This document shows positions 27,487 to 36,607 of a stretch of 64,000 nt of DNA, one piece after another (the first letter of the stretch is position 1; each line of letters begins with the position of its first letter). Below the pieces are notes generated by a model, which searched no databases, was not told where the DNA came from, and was given only the letters and a program-made list of their open reading frames with translations. Origin of the DNA: UBA1447 sp002329225 (lineage in GTDB: Bacteria; Bacillota; Clostridia; Oscillospirales; Acutalibacteraceae); the NCBI GenBank assembly GCA_050946835.1, contig JBMNVN010000007.1, positions 55,987 through 119,986 on the forward strand, read 5' to 3'. The position numbers and the translations under genes are program-made.

Positions 27487-27540
27487 AACAGGCGGAGCCT
27501 GCAAAAATAAATAGTCAAAAAACTGAAAAGGAGCAATTGT

Positions 27541-28860
27541 ATGAAAATCACGTTTATGGGTGCCGGCAGCACGGTTTTTGCAAAAAATGTTTTGGGCGAC
27601 TCCATGTGTGCGGAAGCTTTGAGAGAAAGCGAGATTGCCCTCTATGACATTGATGCAAAAAGGCTTGAAGAGTCCTACATTATGGTGAATGCTCTTAATG
27701 AAAACATTAATGAAGGGCGTGCGAAGATTACAAAGTACCACGATATTCCCAACAGAAAGGATGCCTTGCGGGGCGCCGATTTTGTGGTCAACGCAATTCA
27801 GGTAGGCGGCTATGATCCCTGCACAATTACGGACTTTGAAATTCCGAAAAAATACGGTCTTCGTCAAACCATCGCCGACAGTTACGGTGTAGGCGGCATA
27901 TTCAGAGCACTGCGCACTATTCCCGTATTAAAAGACTTTGCCGACGATATGCAGGAAGTTTGCCCCGACGCCTGGTTCTTAAATTATACCAATCCCATGG
28001 CAATGCTTACCGGCTATATGCTTCGTTATACCGGTGTGAAAACCGTAGGCCTGTGCCACAGTGTTCAGGGTTGCTCCAGAGGTTTGCTTGACAATTTGGA
28101 TATTGACTATGAATTGCCGATTAAAGAAAAAATTGCCGGCGTAAACCACATGGGCTGGCTTTTGGAGATTTATGACGCAGACGGAACCGACCTTTATCCC
28201 GAAATCCGCAAAAGGGCAATAGAGGTTTTAGAAAGCGGAATCACCGATCACCACGACCTTGTGCGTTACGAATACATCAGGCGTTTAGGCTATTACTGCA
28301 CGGAATCCAGTGAGCATAATGCGGAATACAACAACTTCTTTATTAAAAATTCTCACCCTGAACTAATCGAGCGTTACAACATCCCGCTGGATGAATATCC
28401 GAGGCGTTGTATCAACCAGATTGCAAATTGGGAACGGGACAGGCAAAAATACATTGACGGCGATGTAACCCACAGAAGAACAAATGAGTACGCCTCAAAT
28501 ATCATGGAAGCCATTGTCACCGACATACCCTATAAAATCGGCGGCAATGTGTTAAATAACGGCCTGATTACCAACCTGCCTCCCGAGGCTTGCGTGGAAG
28601 TCGCCTGTCTGGTTAACCGCTACGGTGTGCAGCCCTGCTATCAGGGCGCGCTGCCCCTGCAGCTTGCGGCAATGAATATGACAAATATTAACGTTCAATT
28701 GCTTACAATAGAAGCGGCTGCGACACTTAAGAAGGATTACATTTACCAAGCCGTTATGCTTGACCCCCACGCTTCAAGCGAACTTTCAATTGATGAAATT
28801 GTGGCAATGTGCGATGAACTTATCGAAGTTCACGGCGACTGGATGCCCAAATACAAATAA
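27541..28860 (+). CDS. Glycoside hydrolase family 4 (alpha-galactosidase/alpha-glucosidase type)
   Basis: A 439-residue NAD- and Mn2+-dependent glycosidase that uses a redox-elimination mechanism. The N-terminal Rossmann motif is FMGAGSTVFAKNVLGD. The metal-binding Cys/His segment CHSVQGC and the VNHMGW motif are typical of the MelA/AglA side of GH4. The substrate is probably an alpha-galactoside, alpha-glucoside or galacturonide; sequence alone does not decide. No transporter lies next to it. An AAGGAG site precedes the ATG, and a strong terminator follows, so it ends a transcript. Confidence 0.9.
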   Translation: MKITFMGAGSTVFAKNVLGDSMCAEALRESEIALYDIDAKRLEESYIMVNALNENINEGRAKITKYHDIPNRKDALRGADFVVNAIQVGGYDPCTITDFEIPKKYGLRQTIADSYGVGGIFRALRTIPVLKDFADDMQEVCPDAWFLNYTNPMAMLTGYMLRYTGVKTVGLCHSVQGCSRGLLDNLDIDYELPIKEKIAGVNHMGWLLEIYDADGTDLYPEIRKRAIEVLESGITDHHDLVRYEYIRRLGYYCTESSEHNAEYNNFFIKNSHPELIERYNIPLDEYPRRCINQIANWERDRQKYIDGDVTHRRTNEYASNIMEAIVTDIPYKIGGNVLNNGLITNLPPEACVEVACLVNRYGVQPCYQGALPLQLAAMNMTNINVQLLTIEAAATLKKDYIYQAVMLDPHASSELSIDEIVAMCDELIEVHGDWMPKYK

Positions 28861-28884
28861 AAATATTTAATCCCTAAAAAAGTT

Positions 28885-28933
28885 GCTTTCCGCCCGGGAG
28901 GCTTCTGCTAAAACCGGGCGGAAAGCGGTTTTT
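28885..28933 (+). terminator. Strong intrinsic terminator after the GH4 gene
   Basis: A perfect 13-bp stem (28885-28897 with 28914-28926) followed by GG and a T5 run. Confidence 0.92.
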
Positions 28934-28957
28934 ATTATTCAACAGGATGGTTAATTA

Positions 28958-29929
28958 ATGGAAAAAACAAACGGAAATAAACAGGTGACTTTTGTCGGCA
29001 AAAAAGCCATAAGAAAAGGTCTGCATATCAGGCAGGAACGCTTCAAAATAGTGCGTAAAATTGTTGCGCACATGACCAGTGAAAGCTGGCAGAATATACC
29101 GCACTGCACCTCCCTTTATGAGCCTGATGTTACGGATTTTATCAATGAATTCAAAGCGTTGCGTGAAAACCTCCCTGCGGACAAAAAGCTGACCCTGAAC
29201 ACTTTAATGCTCAAGGTTGTAGTTGAAGGGCTGAAAGCCGCACCGCATCTTAACGCATTCTTGGAGTACAACAAAATAAACGCCCGGGGAGCGCTTGATA
29301 TTGTTGAAGAAATCAACATTTCAATGCCTCTGAAAATTGACGATGAAAACACGATTACCGTCAACGTTCAAAAGGTTAATGATTTAACCCTTTCTCAAAT
29401 AGGTGAAAAGGTGCTTGAGATTAAAAACAAGGCCCTTAACACCAACCTTGACGAGCTGTACTTCCAGGTCGCTTTCAGGCAGTCAATGGACGATTTAAGA
29501 GAGTTAAAAGTGATTCCTGTTCTTCGCCGTCTTTATGTCAGCCGTGTGGGTAAAGACAAGGTGCATCCTTTGAGCGGCAAGGCAAAAAAAGAATACTACC
29601 GCATACCGGAATCTCAGCGTCTTACCATTGAAGATGTGCAGCAGGGTACGCTGGTTGTAACCAACATAGGCTCTGTCACACCTAACAGCCCCGTGAGCAC
29701 CCCGCTGTTGGAAATAATCCCGCCCCAGGTTATAGCCGTTGCCATAGGCCCCGCTATTGAAAAGCCCGGAGTGGTTGCGGAGGACGGAGAAAAAATTATC
29801 AAACCCCGCCTGTTTATGCCCATCTGCATAGCCTTTGACCACAGGGCGTTTGACTACTCCGCGGTAGCGCCGTTTATCAAAAAACTTGACGAGATTTTTG
29901 CAAACCCCGAAATAATCCGTGAATGGTAA
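28958..29929 (+). CDS. Stand-alone 2-oxoacid dehydrogenase E2-type acyltransferase
   Basis: A 323-residue protein matching the catalytic core of dihydrolipoyl acyltransferases. The C-terminal active-site segment is FDHRAFDYS, with the His and Asp of the HxxxDG motif but Tyr in place of the Gly. There is no lipoyl domain, and no E1 or E3 gene is nearby. The N-terminal part (QERFKIVRKIVAHMTSESWQNIPHCTS) corresponds to the start of the catalytic domain. Such free-standing E2 cores occur in Clostridia, and their acyl substrate is not established. Terminators on both sides make it a single-gene unit, although no clear promoter was assigned. Confidence 0.82.
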   Translation: MEKTNGNKQVTFVGKKAIRKGLHIRQERFKIVRKIVAHMTSESWQNIPHCTSLYEPDVTDFINEFKALRENLPADKKLTLNTLMLKVVVEGLKAAPHLNAFLEYNKINARGALDIVEEINISMPLKIDDENTITVNVQKVNDLTLSQIGEKVLEIKNKALNTNLDELYFQVAFRQSMDDLRELKVIPVLRRLYVSRVGKDKVHPLSGKAKKEYYRIPESQRLTIEDVQQGTLVVTNIGSVTPNSPVSTPLLEIIPPQVIAVAIGPAIEKPGVVAEDGEKIIKPRLFMPICIAFDHRAFDYSAVAPFIKKLDEIFANPEIIREW

Positions 29930-29946
29930 CACCTGAAATCAAAAAA

Positions 29947-29982
29947 GCCGGCCCTGTGCATTTGCACCGAGCCGGCTTTTTT
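29947..29982 (+). terminator. Intrinsic terminator after the E2-like gene
   Basis: GCCGGC at 29947-29952 pairs with GCCGGC at 29971-29976; an inner GTGCA/TGCAC pair extends the stem. Six T follow, and six A precede, so it could work in both directions. Confidence 0.88.
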
Positions 29983-30084
29983 GAAAATACGAGAATATGT
30001 AAGCAAGCTCCTGTTTGTTATAAATAATCTATCAAAAAAGACATCGCCCCGCGGCCCCCATGATTGAATGGGCCCGGAAAAAAC

Positions 30085-30113
30085 TTGTAAATAGCAAAAT
30101 ATAGTGTTAAAAT
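30085..30113 (+). promoter_or_regulatory. Promoter for the DUF6273 protein gene
   Basis: TTGTAA at 30085-30090 and TAAAAT at 30108-30113 with a 17-bp spacer, about 70 bp upstream of the ATG. Confidence 0.7.
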
Positions 30114-30182
30114 TCTAATGGGATTTGTTGTGCCCTTATTTCCCGATTGTGTGTGTTTAAGTGTTTAAAGGCGGTGAAAAAT

Positions 30183-31526
30183 ATGAAAACCTTTATTAAA
30201 AAGAATGTTGCACTTGTTCTTGCAATTGCAATGTTTACGGGCTTGACATTTGTATACATTTCAAGTTCATTGCAAATAGAAGCTCAGGCTTTTTGGGGCC
30301 GCCCTAAAATAGAAATAATTGAATTCGGTTCTTATCCGCAAAGTCAGGTTACGGATTCTGAGACGCTTTCAAAACTTAACAAACAAGACCTTTCTTGGCA
30401 ATCTTATGGCTACTATTCGGGGGACGGTACTTACAATTCCGCAGTGCAAGGGGACTGGATGAAATATGCCGATGTTTCTATGGACGGCAATCAATATCGT
30501 GCAGTGTTCTTTTCACAATACAGACCGAGACATACTGGTGACATACCCGATATAACCAAATCGACTCAAAGTCAGAAAGGCTATTTTACAAATACTGTTT
30601 ATTGGTTTAAGTTTGAACCTGTAAAATGGCGTGTTCTTGATTCAAACACGGGCCTGCTCTTATGCGAAAAAATAATAGACTCACAACCTTTTAGTTCTAC
30701 ATGTTTCTACGATGGCAAAAGTGATGGTTATGACGGCTTTTTCAGAGATGAATCATATACAGCTTTTGCCAATAATTATCCGGAAAGTACAATCAGAGAG
30801 TGGCTGAATGACGATTTTTATAACCTTGCATTTAATGAAGCGGAAAAGTCAAGGATGTTAAGGACGGTATGCGAAAACAAATGCAGAAAACCGGAGATTG
30901 ATTTAGATTTAAGAGATGTAATTTTTAACTGCGAAGATACGGAAGATTATGTCTTCCTGCTTTCTCAGGATGAAGTGTGCTCCAAAGCCTACGGCTTTTC
31001 TACGTACTATTCGGATTGGGATGATGCACGCAAAACAAAGGGCACCGATTATGCAAAGTCCCAAGGCTTGTCGCTGGCCCCAATTAGTGATAATAATTCT
31101 CAATGGTGGCTTCGCACTCCCGGTCACGGCTCAGATTATGTCTGCGAAATTGATGAAGTCGGACACGGGGCTGAGTACTATTGCGATATTACTAACAGAG
31201 GTGTTCGCCCCGCTATTAGAGTCGGCAATCTAAAGGAGTCCATTTCAAACAGTATTGATATTAATTATAAGGATGTGATTGAATTTGCCTCCGTAACGAA
31301 TGTAGCTGCTGACAAAGTGGTTTCATACTATTCATCTGACGATGAGATCGCTTCCGTTGATGAAAACGGTACTGTTACAGCAACCGGCAGAGGTACGGCA
31401 ACAGTAACTTGTATTGCGGAAAATGAACAAGGTGAAGAATACCCAATTAACATAGAAGTTAATGTTGATTTTACAGTTGGGCAGTGGCTGATTTGGATTT
31501 TTCTTTTAGGTTTTTTGTGGTATTAA
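30183..31526 (+). CDS. Exported DUF6273-type protein with Ig-like domain
   Basis: A 447-residue surface protein. The signal peptide is clear (MKTFIKKNVALVLAIAMF..., cleavage likely after AQA near residue 38). The main domain has the hallmarks of DUF6273: EFGSYPQS near the start, a VKWRVLDSNTGLLLCEKII segment, ESTIREWLNDDFYNLAF, and the closing WWLRTPG...RGVRPAIRV. A bacterial Ig-like (Big_2) domain follows (SSDDEIASVDENGTVTATGRGTATVTC), and the protein ends in a hydrophobic stretch that may hold it in the membrane. The ATG at 30183 has a GGCGGTG site. The function of DUF6273 is unknown. Confidence 0.8.
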   Translation: MKTFIKKNVALVLAIAMFTGLTFVYISSSLQIEAQAFWGRPKIEIIEFGSYPQSQVTDSETLSKLNKQDLSWQSYGYYSGDGTYNSAVQGDWMKYADVSMDGNQYRAVFFSQYRPRHTGDIPDITKSTQSQKGYFTNTVYWFKFEPVKWRVLDSNTGLLLCEKIIDSQPFSSTCFYDGKSDGYDGFFRDESYTAFANNYPESTIREWLNDDFYNLAFNEAEKSRMLRTVCENKCRKPEIDLDLRDVIFNCEDTEDYVFLLSQDEVCSKAYGFSTYYSDWDDARKTKGTDYAKSQGLSLAPISDNNSQWWLRTPGHGSDYVCEIDEVGHGAEYYCDITNRGVRPAIRVGNLKESISNSIDINYKDVIEFASVTNVAADKVVSYYSSDDEIASVDENGTVTATGRGTATVTCIAENEQGEEYPINIEVNVDFTVGQWLIWIFLLGFLWY

Positions 31527-31572
31527 GTAATTGACAAATAATATGGCTCAACGATTAGGTTTTTGATATATT

Positions 31573-31598
31573 GCGGGACGATGTGGACATCGTCCCGC
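31573..31598 (+). other. Perfect 12-bp palindromic hairpin
   Basis: GCGGGACGATGT and ACATCGTCCCGC are perfect reverse complements separated by only two bases. No T-tract follows, so it is not a standard terminator. It lies between the DUF6273 and DUF5104-like genes and could be an operator, a processing site or a weak terminator. Confidence 0.7.
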
Positions 31599-31642
31599 CG
31601 ATACAAAAAGTATTAACATAACGCAAGAAAGGATTGTTTTTT

Positions 31643-32161
31643 ATGGCAGAGTTGACGGTGTTTTTTCAAAGATTCTTAACCCTGATTACGGCGTTTTTAA
31701 TGTTGCTCTTTCCGCCAAATTCCGGAATTGAGCAATACAAACAGTTGTTGGAAACGAACTCCGCCTCTATCGGCGCTGCAAAGATAATTGAGGCGGTAAA
31801 GGCGAAAGATGCAGAAGCCTTGGAAGAACTGATGTGCCAAAACATCAAGGACAATGTGAATAATCTTTCTGAAGAAGTCGATGAATTGATAAATTCCATA
31901 GACGGCGAAATTATTGAATCTTCATACAGGATAATGAATGATTATAGGGAAACCCGCCCCGGTAGAAAAGCGGTTTATCAGGTCGGTGTGGATATTTGTC
32001 TTAAAACACCTGCAAATACATATTATTTGTGTATGGTGTGGGAAACAGCGAATACCTTTGCTGTGGAAGAAACAGGCATTAGAGGTATAGTTTTAATATC
32101 GGAAGAACAGGTTTTGTGTGTGATAGAAGCAACCGAGGGCGTCAGTGCGTGGCATGAATAA
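31643..32161 (+). CDS. DUF5104-like exported protein
   Basis: A 172-residue protein with a hydrophobic N-terminus (FFQRFLTLITAFLMLLF) that is a signal or membrane segment, without an obvious lipobox Cys. The body (AKDAEALEELMCQNIKDNVNNL...DELINSIDGEIIESSYRI) closely resembles DUF5104, a small extracytoplasmic NTF2-like family of Firmicutes. No enzymatic role is known. The ATG at 31643 is used, with an AGAAAGGA site upstream. It ends before a bidirectional terminator. Confidence 0.68.
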   Translation: MAELTVFFQRFLTLITAFLMLLFPPNSGIEQYKQLLETNSASIGAAKIIEAVKAKDAEALEELMCQNIKDNVNNLSEEVDELINSIDGEIIESSYRIMNDYRETRPGRKAVYQVGVDICLKTPANTYYLCMVWETANTFAVEETGIRGIVLISEEQVLCVIEATEGVSAWHE

Positions 32162-32252
32162 GCGGTAACTATAGCTCTAATATAATTTGTGCTTTGGGGA
32201 GCTTAGTTTTTTAAAACCGTAATCAATTGTGATAATTCAACTAAATAGCTAA

Positions 32253-32282
32253 CCGCCGCACGCCTTGCGGCATCTGCGGCGG
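32253..32282. other. GC-rich hairpin between convergent genes
   Basis: CCGCCGCA (32253-32260) pairs with TGCGGCGG (32275-32282); an inner GCC/GGC pair is possible. No T-tract. It lies directly before the bidirectional terminator. Confidence 0.5.
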
Positions 32283-32285
32283 TGT

Positions 32286-32320
32286 AAAATAAGGGGCTAA
32301 AAAATGTTAGCCCTTATTTT
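32286..32320. terminator. Bidirectional intrinsic terminator
   Basis: AAAATAAGGGGCTAA pairs with TTAGCCCTTATTTT around a 6-base loop, giving A/T-rich flanks in both directions. It serves the DUF5104-like gene (+) and the leftward inositol operon, whose last stop codon lies within the arm. Confidence 0.85.
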
Positions 32321-33680
32321 ATTTAAGCCTTTTTGCAATAGGAATAACCGCTTCAATGTCGGGGCTTTCGTCGTAAATCAGGGTTGCCACAAAGCCGGGT
32401 AAATCCGAAAGAATCTCATTGCCCTTGGCAAAGCGCTTTACAATCGGCTGCAATCTTTCAAGCAGCGCCGTAATCGCCTTATACATCGGGGTGTCGGGGG
32501 AGTAATGCTCATTGCCTGCAAAAATATTGCGGACAAGTTCCACAACCAAATCTTTGAGCAATATGTCTTTGACCGATTTGTCAATTTTACGGCTGACAAA
32601 AAGCAGTCTGCCCGCCTTTCCAAGAGTGAGCTTTTGCAGAATTTTACCGAAGATTTTGATGGGAACCCTGAACTTCTCGGCGGTTTTGCGTTCCAAACTG
32701 AACCCGCCTGAAAGGGACACAAAACGCTCAAAGTCGAAGGCCATGGAGTCAAAGATACCGTTGAGCAGTTCGTCAAAATGGTCTCTGAGGTAAATCTGCG
32801 GGTCTTTGCCGCCAAAATCCCAATCAAAGGTGTCAAGTTTTTCCGTGGTTATATGGATATTCTCGCTGTCGATTGTAACTTTTCTTATCGGTGTAGGGTA
32901 GCCCACAAGTGAGCCGGTATTCACATCCCAAAACTTATTGCCTTTTTCCGTAGTTATACTGCCTATGTTCAGCATATGGGAGTGACCGGTGAAAACCAAC
33001 TGAAGCCCTGCATCGGCAAGAATGTAGGGGACTGTCTCATAACCGCCGAGCATATCCCTTTTGCTTACAAGAGGATAGGCGGGTGTAGGGGGTAAAACCG
33101 GGTGGTGGGTCATGGCAAAAATGTAGTCGCCGTTTTCATGAGCGTCTTTGATTTGCTTTAATATCCATTCAAGGTGATCTTCGTCATAACCGCAGTAGCT
33201 GCGGCCGTTACCGTCGTCATTGAGGGCAAGCAGGCGAAAGCCGGGCGCAAGCTGCGCCACGTAAGAGAGTCTGTCATATTCCGCTATCGCATCTTTAAAA
33301 CCGAAGTCGTTATAAAAGCCCCTCAGCTCATCCCGATGAACATGAGAACTGTTTGTGTCGATGGTATGCTCTTCATTCAAATCCCGCAAGCCGTAGTCAT
33401 GGGTGGCGGTTATTACATAAACCCGCTTACCGGCATCTTTCAGGCGTCTGAGTTTTTCGATAAACTCAAGGTGACTGGGGCGCTCCCCGTTGTTGGTCAG
33501 GTCGCCTGCGATAAGAATAATGTCGATTTCATCATCGGCAATAAATTTGTCAAAAGCCGCATCGATTATAGCGCCGGATTCATTTTGACATTTCTGGTCA
33601 CAATGATTGGAGTGCCCCAATTCTTTTAAAGAGTAGTAGTGGGTGTCCGTAACAAGGTAAAATTTCAATTCTTTACTCAT
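32319..33680 (-). CDS. Cytosolic calcineurin-like metallophosphoesterase
   Basis: A 453-residue protein without a signal peptide. Metallophosphoesterase motifs appear in order: YLVTDTHYY (D-x-H), AGDLTNNGE, TATHDYG (in the place of GNHD), MTHHP and TGHSHMLNIG (GHxH). These residues bind a di-metal centre for phosphomonoester or diester hydrolysis. A C-terminal ~170-residue extension has no clear match. The ATG whose codon begins at 33680 is chosen because GGAG lies 6 bp upstream; a first ATG at 33692 overlaps that site. It is the last gene of the leftward inositol run, about 115 bp after iolE, so its link to inositol metabolism is uncertain. Confidence 0.85.
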   Translation of the reverse strand: MSKELKFYLVTDTHYYSLKELGHSNHCDQKCQNESGAIIDAAFDKFIADDEIDIILIAGDLTNNGERPSHLEFIEKLRRLKDAGKRVYVITATHDYGLRDLNEEHTIDTNSSHVHRDELRGFYNDFGFKDAIAEYDRLSYVAQLAPGFRLLALNDDGNGRSYCGYDEDHLEWILKQIKDAHENGDYIFAMTHHPVLPPTPAYPLVSKRDMLGGYETVPYILADAGLQLVFTGHSHMLNIGSITTEKGNKFWDVNTGSLVGYPTPIRKVTIDSENIHITTEKLDTFDWDFGGKDPQIYLRDHFDELLNGIFDSMAFDFERFVSLSGGFSLERKTAEKFRVPIKIFGKILQKLTLGKAGRLLFVSRKIDKSVKDILLKDLVVELVRNIFAGNEHYSPDTPMYKAITALLERLQPIVKRFAKGNEILSDLPGFVATLIYDESPDIEAVIPIAKRLK

Positions 33681-33795
33681 AACAATCTCCATTACACCGC
33701 CGTTGTCCGCTTACAAACGGTAACGAAAGTTTATATTTTATTTTTACACTAATTTAATTACACGCTGATATTTGTCAACGCATGTAGTCAAAAAA

Positions 33796-34689
33796 TTATA
33801 AACCGGTTTTTTCACGAATATAGTTTCTGGCAAGCAGGGCATACTCAAAGGGGTTGGCTAATGCGGGGTCCTGCTCCGCTTCCACAACAATCCAGCCCTC
33901 ATAATCATTTGCCGATAGAATGTCAAAAACCGGGGTAAAATCATAATCGCCGTCGCCCGGAACCGTAAAGCAGCCGTGACGCACACAGTCGAGAAAGCTC
34001 ATGTTCTTTGCCTTGGCTTCTTCCAACGCCTTTTGACGAACACTTTTCAGATGTACATGCTTAACCCGATTAACATATTTTTTAAGTACGGCTATGGAGT
34101 CTTCGCCGGCAAAAGCAAAGTGGCCGGTGTCAAAAAGCAAAAACACAAGATTAGGGTCGGTAATTTCCATAAGCGTGTCCACTTCCGCGGCGGTCTGTAC
34201 CCCCGTGCCCATGTGGTGGTGTACGGTAAAGAACATGTCTTTTTCCCGCGCGAGAGCGCCCATGGCGTTAAAGCCCTTTGCAACAAGCGCCCATTGTTCC
34301 TGCGTATATACGGGCTTGTTTTCAAAAATGCTTACCGCTTTACCCTGAATACTGTTGCCCTGCTCCGAGGCGCCGATAACACGGGCGCCCATCTCGTACA
34401 AAAAGTCCCTGTGTTTAATAAAGGCGTCAATCGTAGCGTCATAACCGTCACTTAGCAACAGGGAGGAAAACCAGGCGTTGCAAACCTGCAAACCTCTGAC
34501 TTCAAGCTTGTGCTTCAGTACGGCAACATCTTTGGGATATTTGTTGCCCACCTCACAACCGGCAAAGCCGGCAAGCGCCATTTCGCTTACACATTGCTCA
34601 AATGTAATCTCTCCGCCCAGGTCGGGCATGTCGTCGTTTGTCCATCCGATAGGGGCAATTGCAAGTTTTACTTTTTTACTGTTTAACAT
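33796..34689 (-). CDS. iolE: myo-Inosose-2 dehydratase
   Basis: Converts 2-keto-myo-inositol to 3D-(3,5/4)-trihydroxycyclohexane-1,2-dione. The 297-residue protein is a xylose-isomerase-like TIM barrel. The IolE hallmark IAPIGWTNDDMPDLGGEITFEQC is present at the N-terminus, and metal-binding residues appear in HHHMGTGVQT, FDTGHFAFAG and HVHLKSV. AGGAGAAGG precedes the ATG. It follows iolB and iolD in the same direction, so the order in the transcript is iolB-iolD-iolE. The spacing of about 40 bp from iolD supports co-transcription. Confidence 0.95.
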   Translation of the reverse strand: MLNSKKVKLAIAPIGWTNDDMPDLGGEITFEQCVSEMALAGFAGCEVGNKYPKDVAVLKHKLEVRGLQVCNAWFSSLLLSDGYDATIDAFIKHRDFLYEMGARVIGASEQGNSIQGKAVSIFENKPVYTQEQWALVAKGFNAMGALAREKDMFFTVHHHMGTGVQTAAEVDTLMEITDPNLVFLLFDTGHFAFAGEDSIAVLKKYVNRVKHVHLKSVRQKALEEAKAKNMSFLDCVRHGCFTVPGDGDYDFTPVFDILSANDYEGWIVVEAEQDPALANPFEYALLARNYIREKTGL

Positions 34690-34727
34690 AATTTATTCCT
34701 TCTCCTATTCAGTTATTCAACAGGTGT

Positions 34728-36581
34728 TTAATACAGACGCGCTTTTTTGATTTCCGCTTCCATGGCTTCCCAAGCCGAACGGACTGCCTCATCTTCGGCG
34801 ACTTCGGCAACTCCCACACGCCACCAGGCGTCATAGCCGTCGCTCATACTGCCGTGATTGACTTTGATGTCGAATAGAGTGGTAACGGTTTGATTTTTGG
34901 CATCTTCCAAAGCGAATTTCAGTTCTTCAAGGCTGTTTATCCTGTAGGCCTTGCAGCCGTAGCCTTCAGCAATTTTGGCAAAATCTATGGGCACAACCTG
35001 ACCGTCAAGCAGTCCGCTTTCAGGGTTGCGTGCGGTGAAACGGGTGCCGAATGTTTTGGTGCCCTGGCTGTTTTGCAGGTTTTCTATACAGCCCCAACCG
35101 CTGTTATCAAAGAGCATAATGTTGATTTTAAGCCCTTCCTGCAAGGCGGTAAAAAGTTCGCTGTGAAGCATCAGAAAACTGCCGTCACCCACCATTGCAT
35201 AAACTTCCCGTTCGGGTTCGGCTATTTTAACTCCCAGTGCGCCGCAAATTTCGTACCCCATGCAGGAAAATCCGTATTCCATATGATAAGTTTTGGCTAT
35301 TGAAGAACGCCATAGACGCTGCATACAGCCGGGAAGACTGCCGGAGGAACCTACCGCTATTGAATCCGGAGCAATGAGGTCATTTATTACTCCCAGAGCG
35401 GTGGTCTGTGCAAGCCCCTGCTCGGGGATAATATTGCGCACACGATTTGTCTCTTCCAAATAACCGCTTTGCGCCTGCCCGATTTCATTTGACCAGCCTG
35501 AAATGTAGTTTTCCGAAAGCAGCATGCCGGTTAAATCCAAAAGAGCCGAATCCGCATCGGCAATCACGGCCGTTGAATCCATCTTGAAAGCGTCAAAAGA
35601 ACATACGTTAATGCTCAACATTTTAACGGCGGGGTTTTGAAAAAGCCATTTGGAAGCTGTGGTAAAGTCCGTAAGGCGGGTGCCTACCGCAATAATAAGG
35701 TCGGCCTGTTTGGCTATCTCGTTGGCGGCGGCGCCTCCCGTGACGCCTATACCGCCCAGATTAAGGGGATGATCCCATCTTATAAGTCCCTTACCCGCCT
35801 GAGTTTCACCGATGGGTATATTAAAACTTTCAGCAAAAAACTGAGCCGACTTCCAGGCCTCGGAATAGGTCACGCCGCCGCCGATAATCATCAGCGGTTT
35901 ACGGCTTTGTTTAATCAACTCCGTAGCCGCCTCAAGTTCACGTTTTGAGGCGGGGCGGCGATCCATATACCAGACTCTTTTTTGCAGAAAATAGTCGGGA
36001 TAATCGAAGGCCTCGCCCTCCACATCCTGGGGTAAGGCTATACAGACCGCTCCGGTCAGAGCAGGGTCGGTAAGAACACGCATGGCGTTCAGCATTGCGG
36101 TCATAAGCTGTTCCGGCCTTACAACACGGTCCCAATATTTGCATACCGCCTGAAAGGCATCGTTTGCCGTGGTGGTATATCCGTCGGGCTGTTCAATCTG
36201 TTGCAAAACGGGGTCGGGCTGACGGGTGGCAAAGGTATCACCCGGCAGTAAGAGCAGGGGAATCCTGTTAGCCGTTGCCGTACCTGCGGCGGTGACCATG
36301 TTCAAAGCTCCCGGCCCTATGGAGGAAGTGCAGGCAATAATGCCCCGACGATTTTTCTGTTTTGCATAGGCAATAGCCGCATGAGCCATTCCCTGTTCGT
36401 TGTGCCCCTGATAGTAGCGCAGGGAATGTCCGCCCTGTTCAAGAGCCTGACCTATACCCACAACACAGCCGTGGCCGAAAATTCCGAAAACACCGTCTAC
36501 AAACTTTTCTTCCTTGCCGTCAAAGCTTACGTATTGATTGTCCAAAAACTTTACAAGGGCTTGTGACATTGTAAGTTTCAT
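34728..36581 (-). CDS. iolD: 3D-(3,5/4)-trihydroxycyclohexane-1,2-dione hydrolase
   Basis: ThDP-dependent ring-opening hydrolase that makes 5-deoxy-D-glucuronate. The 617-residue protein has the acetolactate-synthase fold; the ThDP motif is GDGSFLMLHSELFTAL...MLFDNSGWGCI. The N-terminus (MSQALVKFLDNQYVSFDG) and LNSEL-type segments match IolD rather than biosynthetic acetolactate synthase, and the neighbours settle the call. The ATG whose codon begins at 36581 is preferred, with GGGAG 8 bp upstream; an earlier ATG at 36596 overlaps this site. It lies 11-26 bp after iolB. Confidence 0.95.
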   Translation of the reverse strand: MKLTMSQALVKFLDNQYVSFDGKEEKFVDGVFGIFGHGCVVGIGQALEQGGHSLRYYQGHNEQGMAHAAIAYAKQKNRRGIIACTSSIGPGALNMVTAAGTATANRIPLLLLPGDTFATRQPDPVLQQIEQPDGYTTTANDAFQAVCKYWDRVVRPEQLMTAMLNAMRVLTDPALTGAVCIALPQDVEGEAFDYPDYFLQKRVWYMDRRPASKRELEAATELIKQSRKPLMIIGGGVTYSEAWKSAQFFAESFNIPIGETQAGKGLIRWDHPLNLGGIGVTGGAAANEIAKQADLIIAVGTRLTDFTTASKWLFQNPAVKMLSINVCSFDAFKMDSTAVIADADSALLDLTGMLLSENYISGWSNEIGQAQSGYLEETNRVRNIIPEQGLAQTTALGVINDLIAPDSIAVGSSGSLPGCMQRLWRSSIAKTYHMEYGFSCMGYEICGALGVKIAEPEREVYAMVGDGSFLMLHSELFTALQEGLKINIMLFDNSGWGCIENLQNSQGTKTFGTRFTARNPESGLLDGQVVPIDFAKIAEGYGCKAYRINSLEELKFALEDAKNQTVTTLFDIKVNHGSMSDGYDAWWRVGVAEVAEDEAVRSAWEAMEAEIKKARLY

Positions 36582-36607
36582 ATTTCCATCTCCCATCCGT
36601 ACTTAAC

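Noticed and set aside
34728..36581. Acetolactate synthase
   Set aside because: The fold is shared, but the N-terminus and the iolB and iolE neighbours point to IolD; no small regulatory subunit or branched-chain amino acid genes are nearby.
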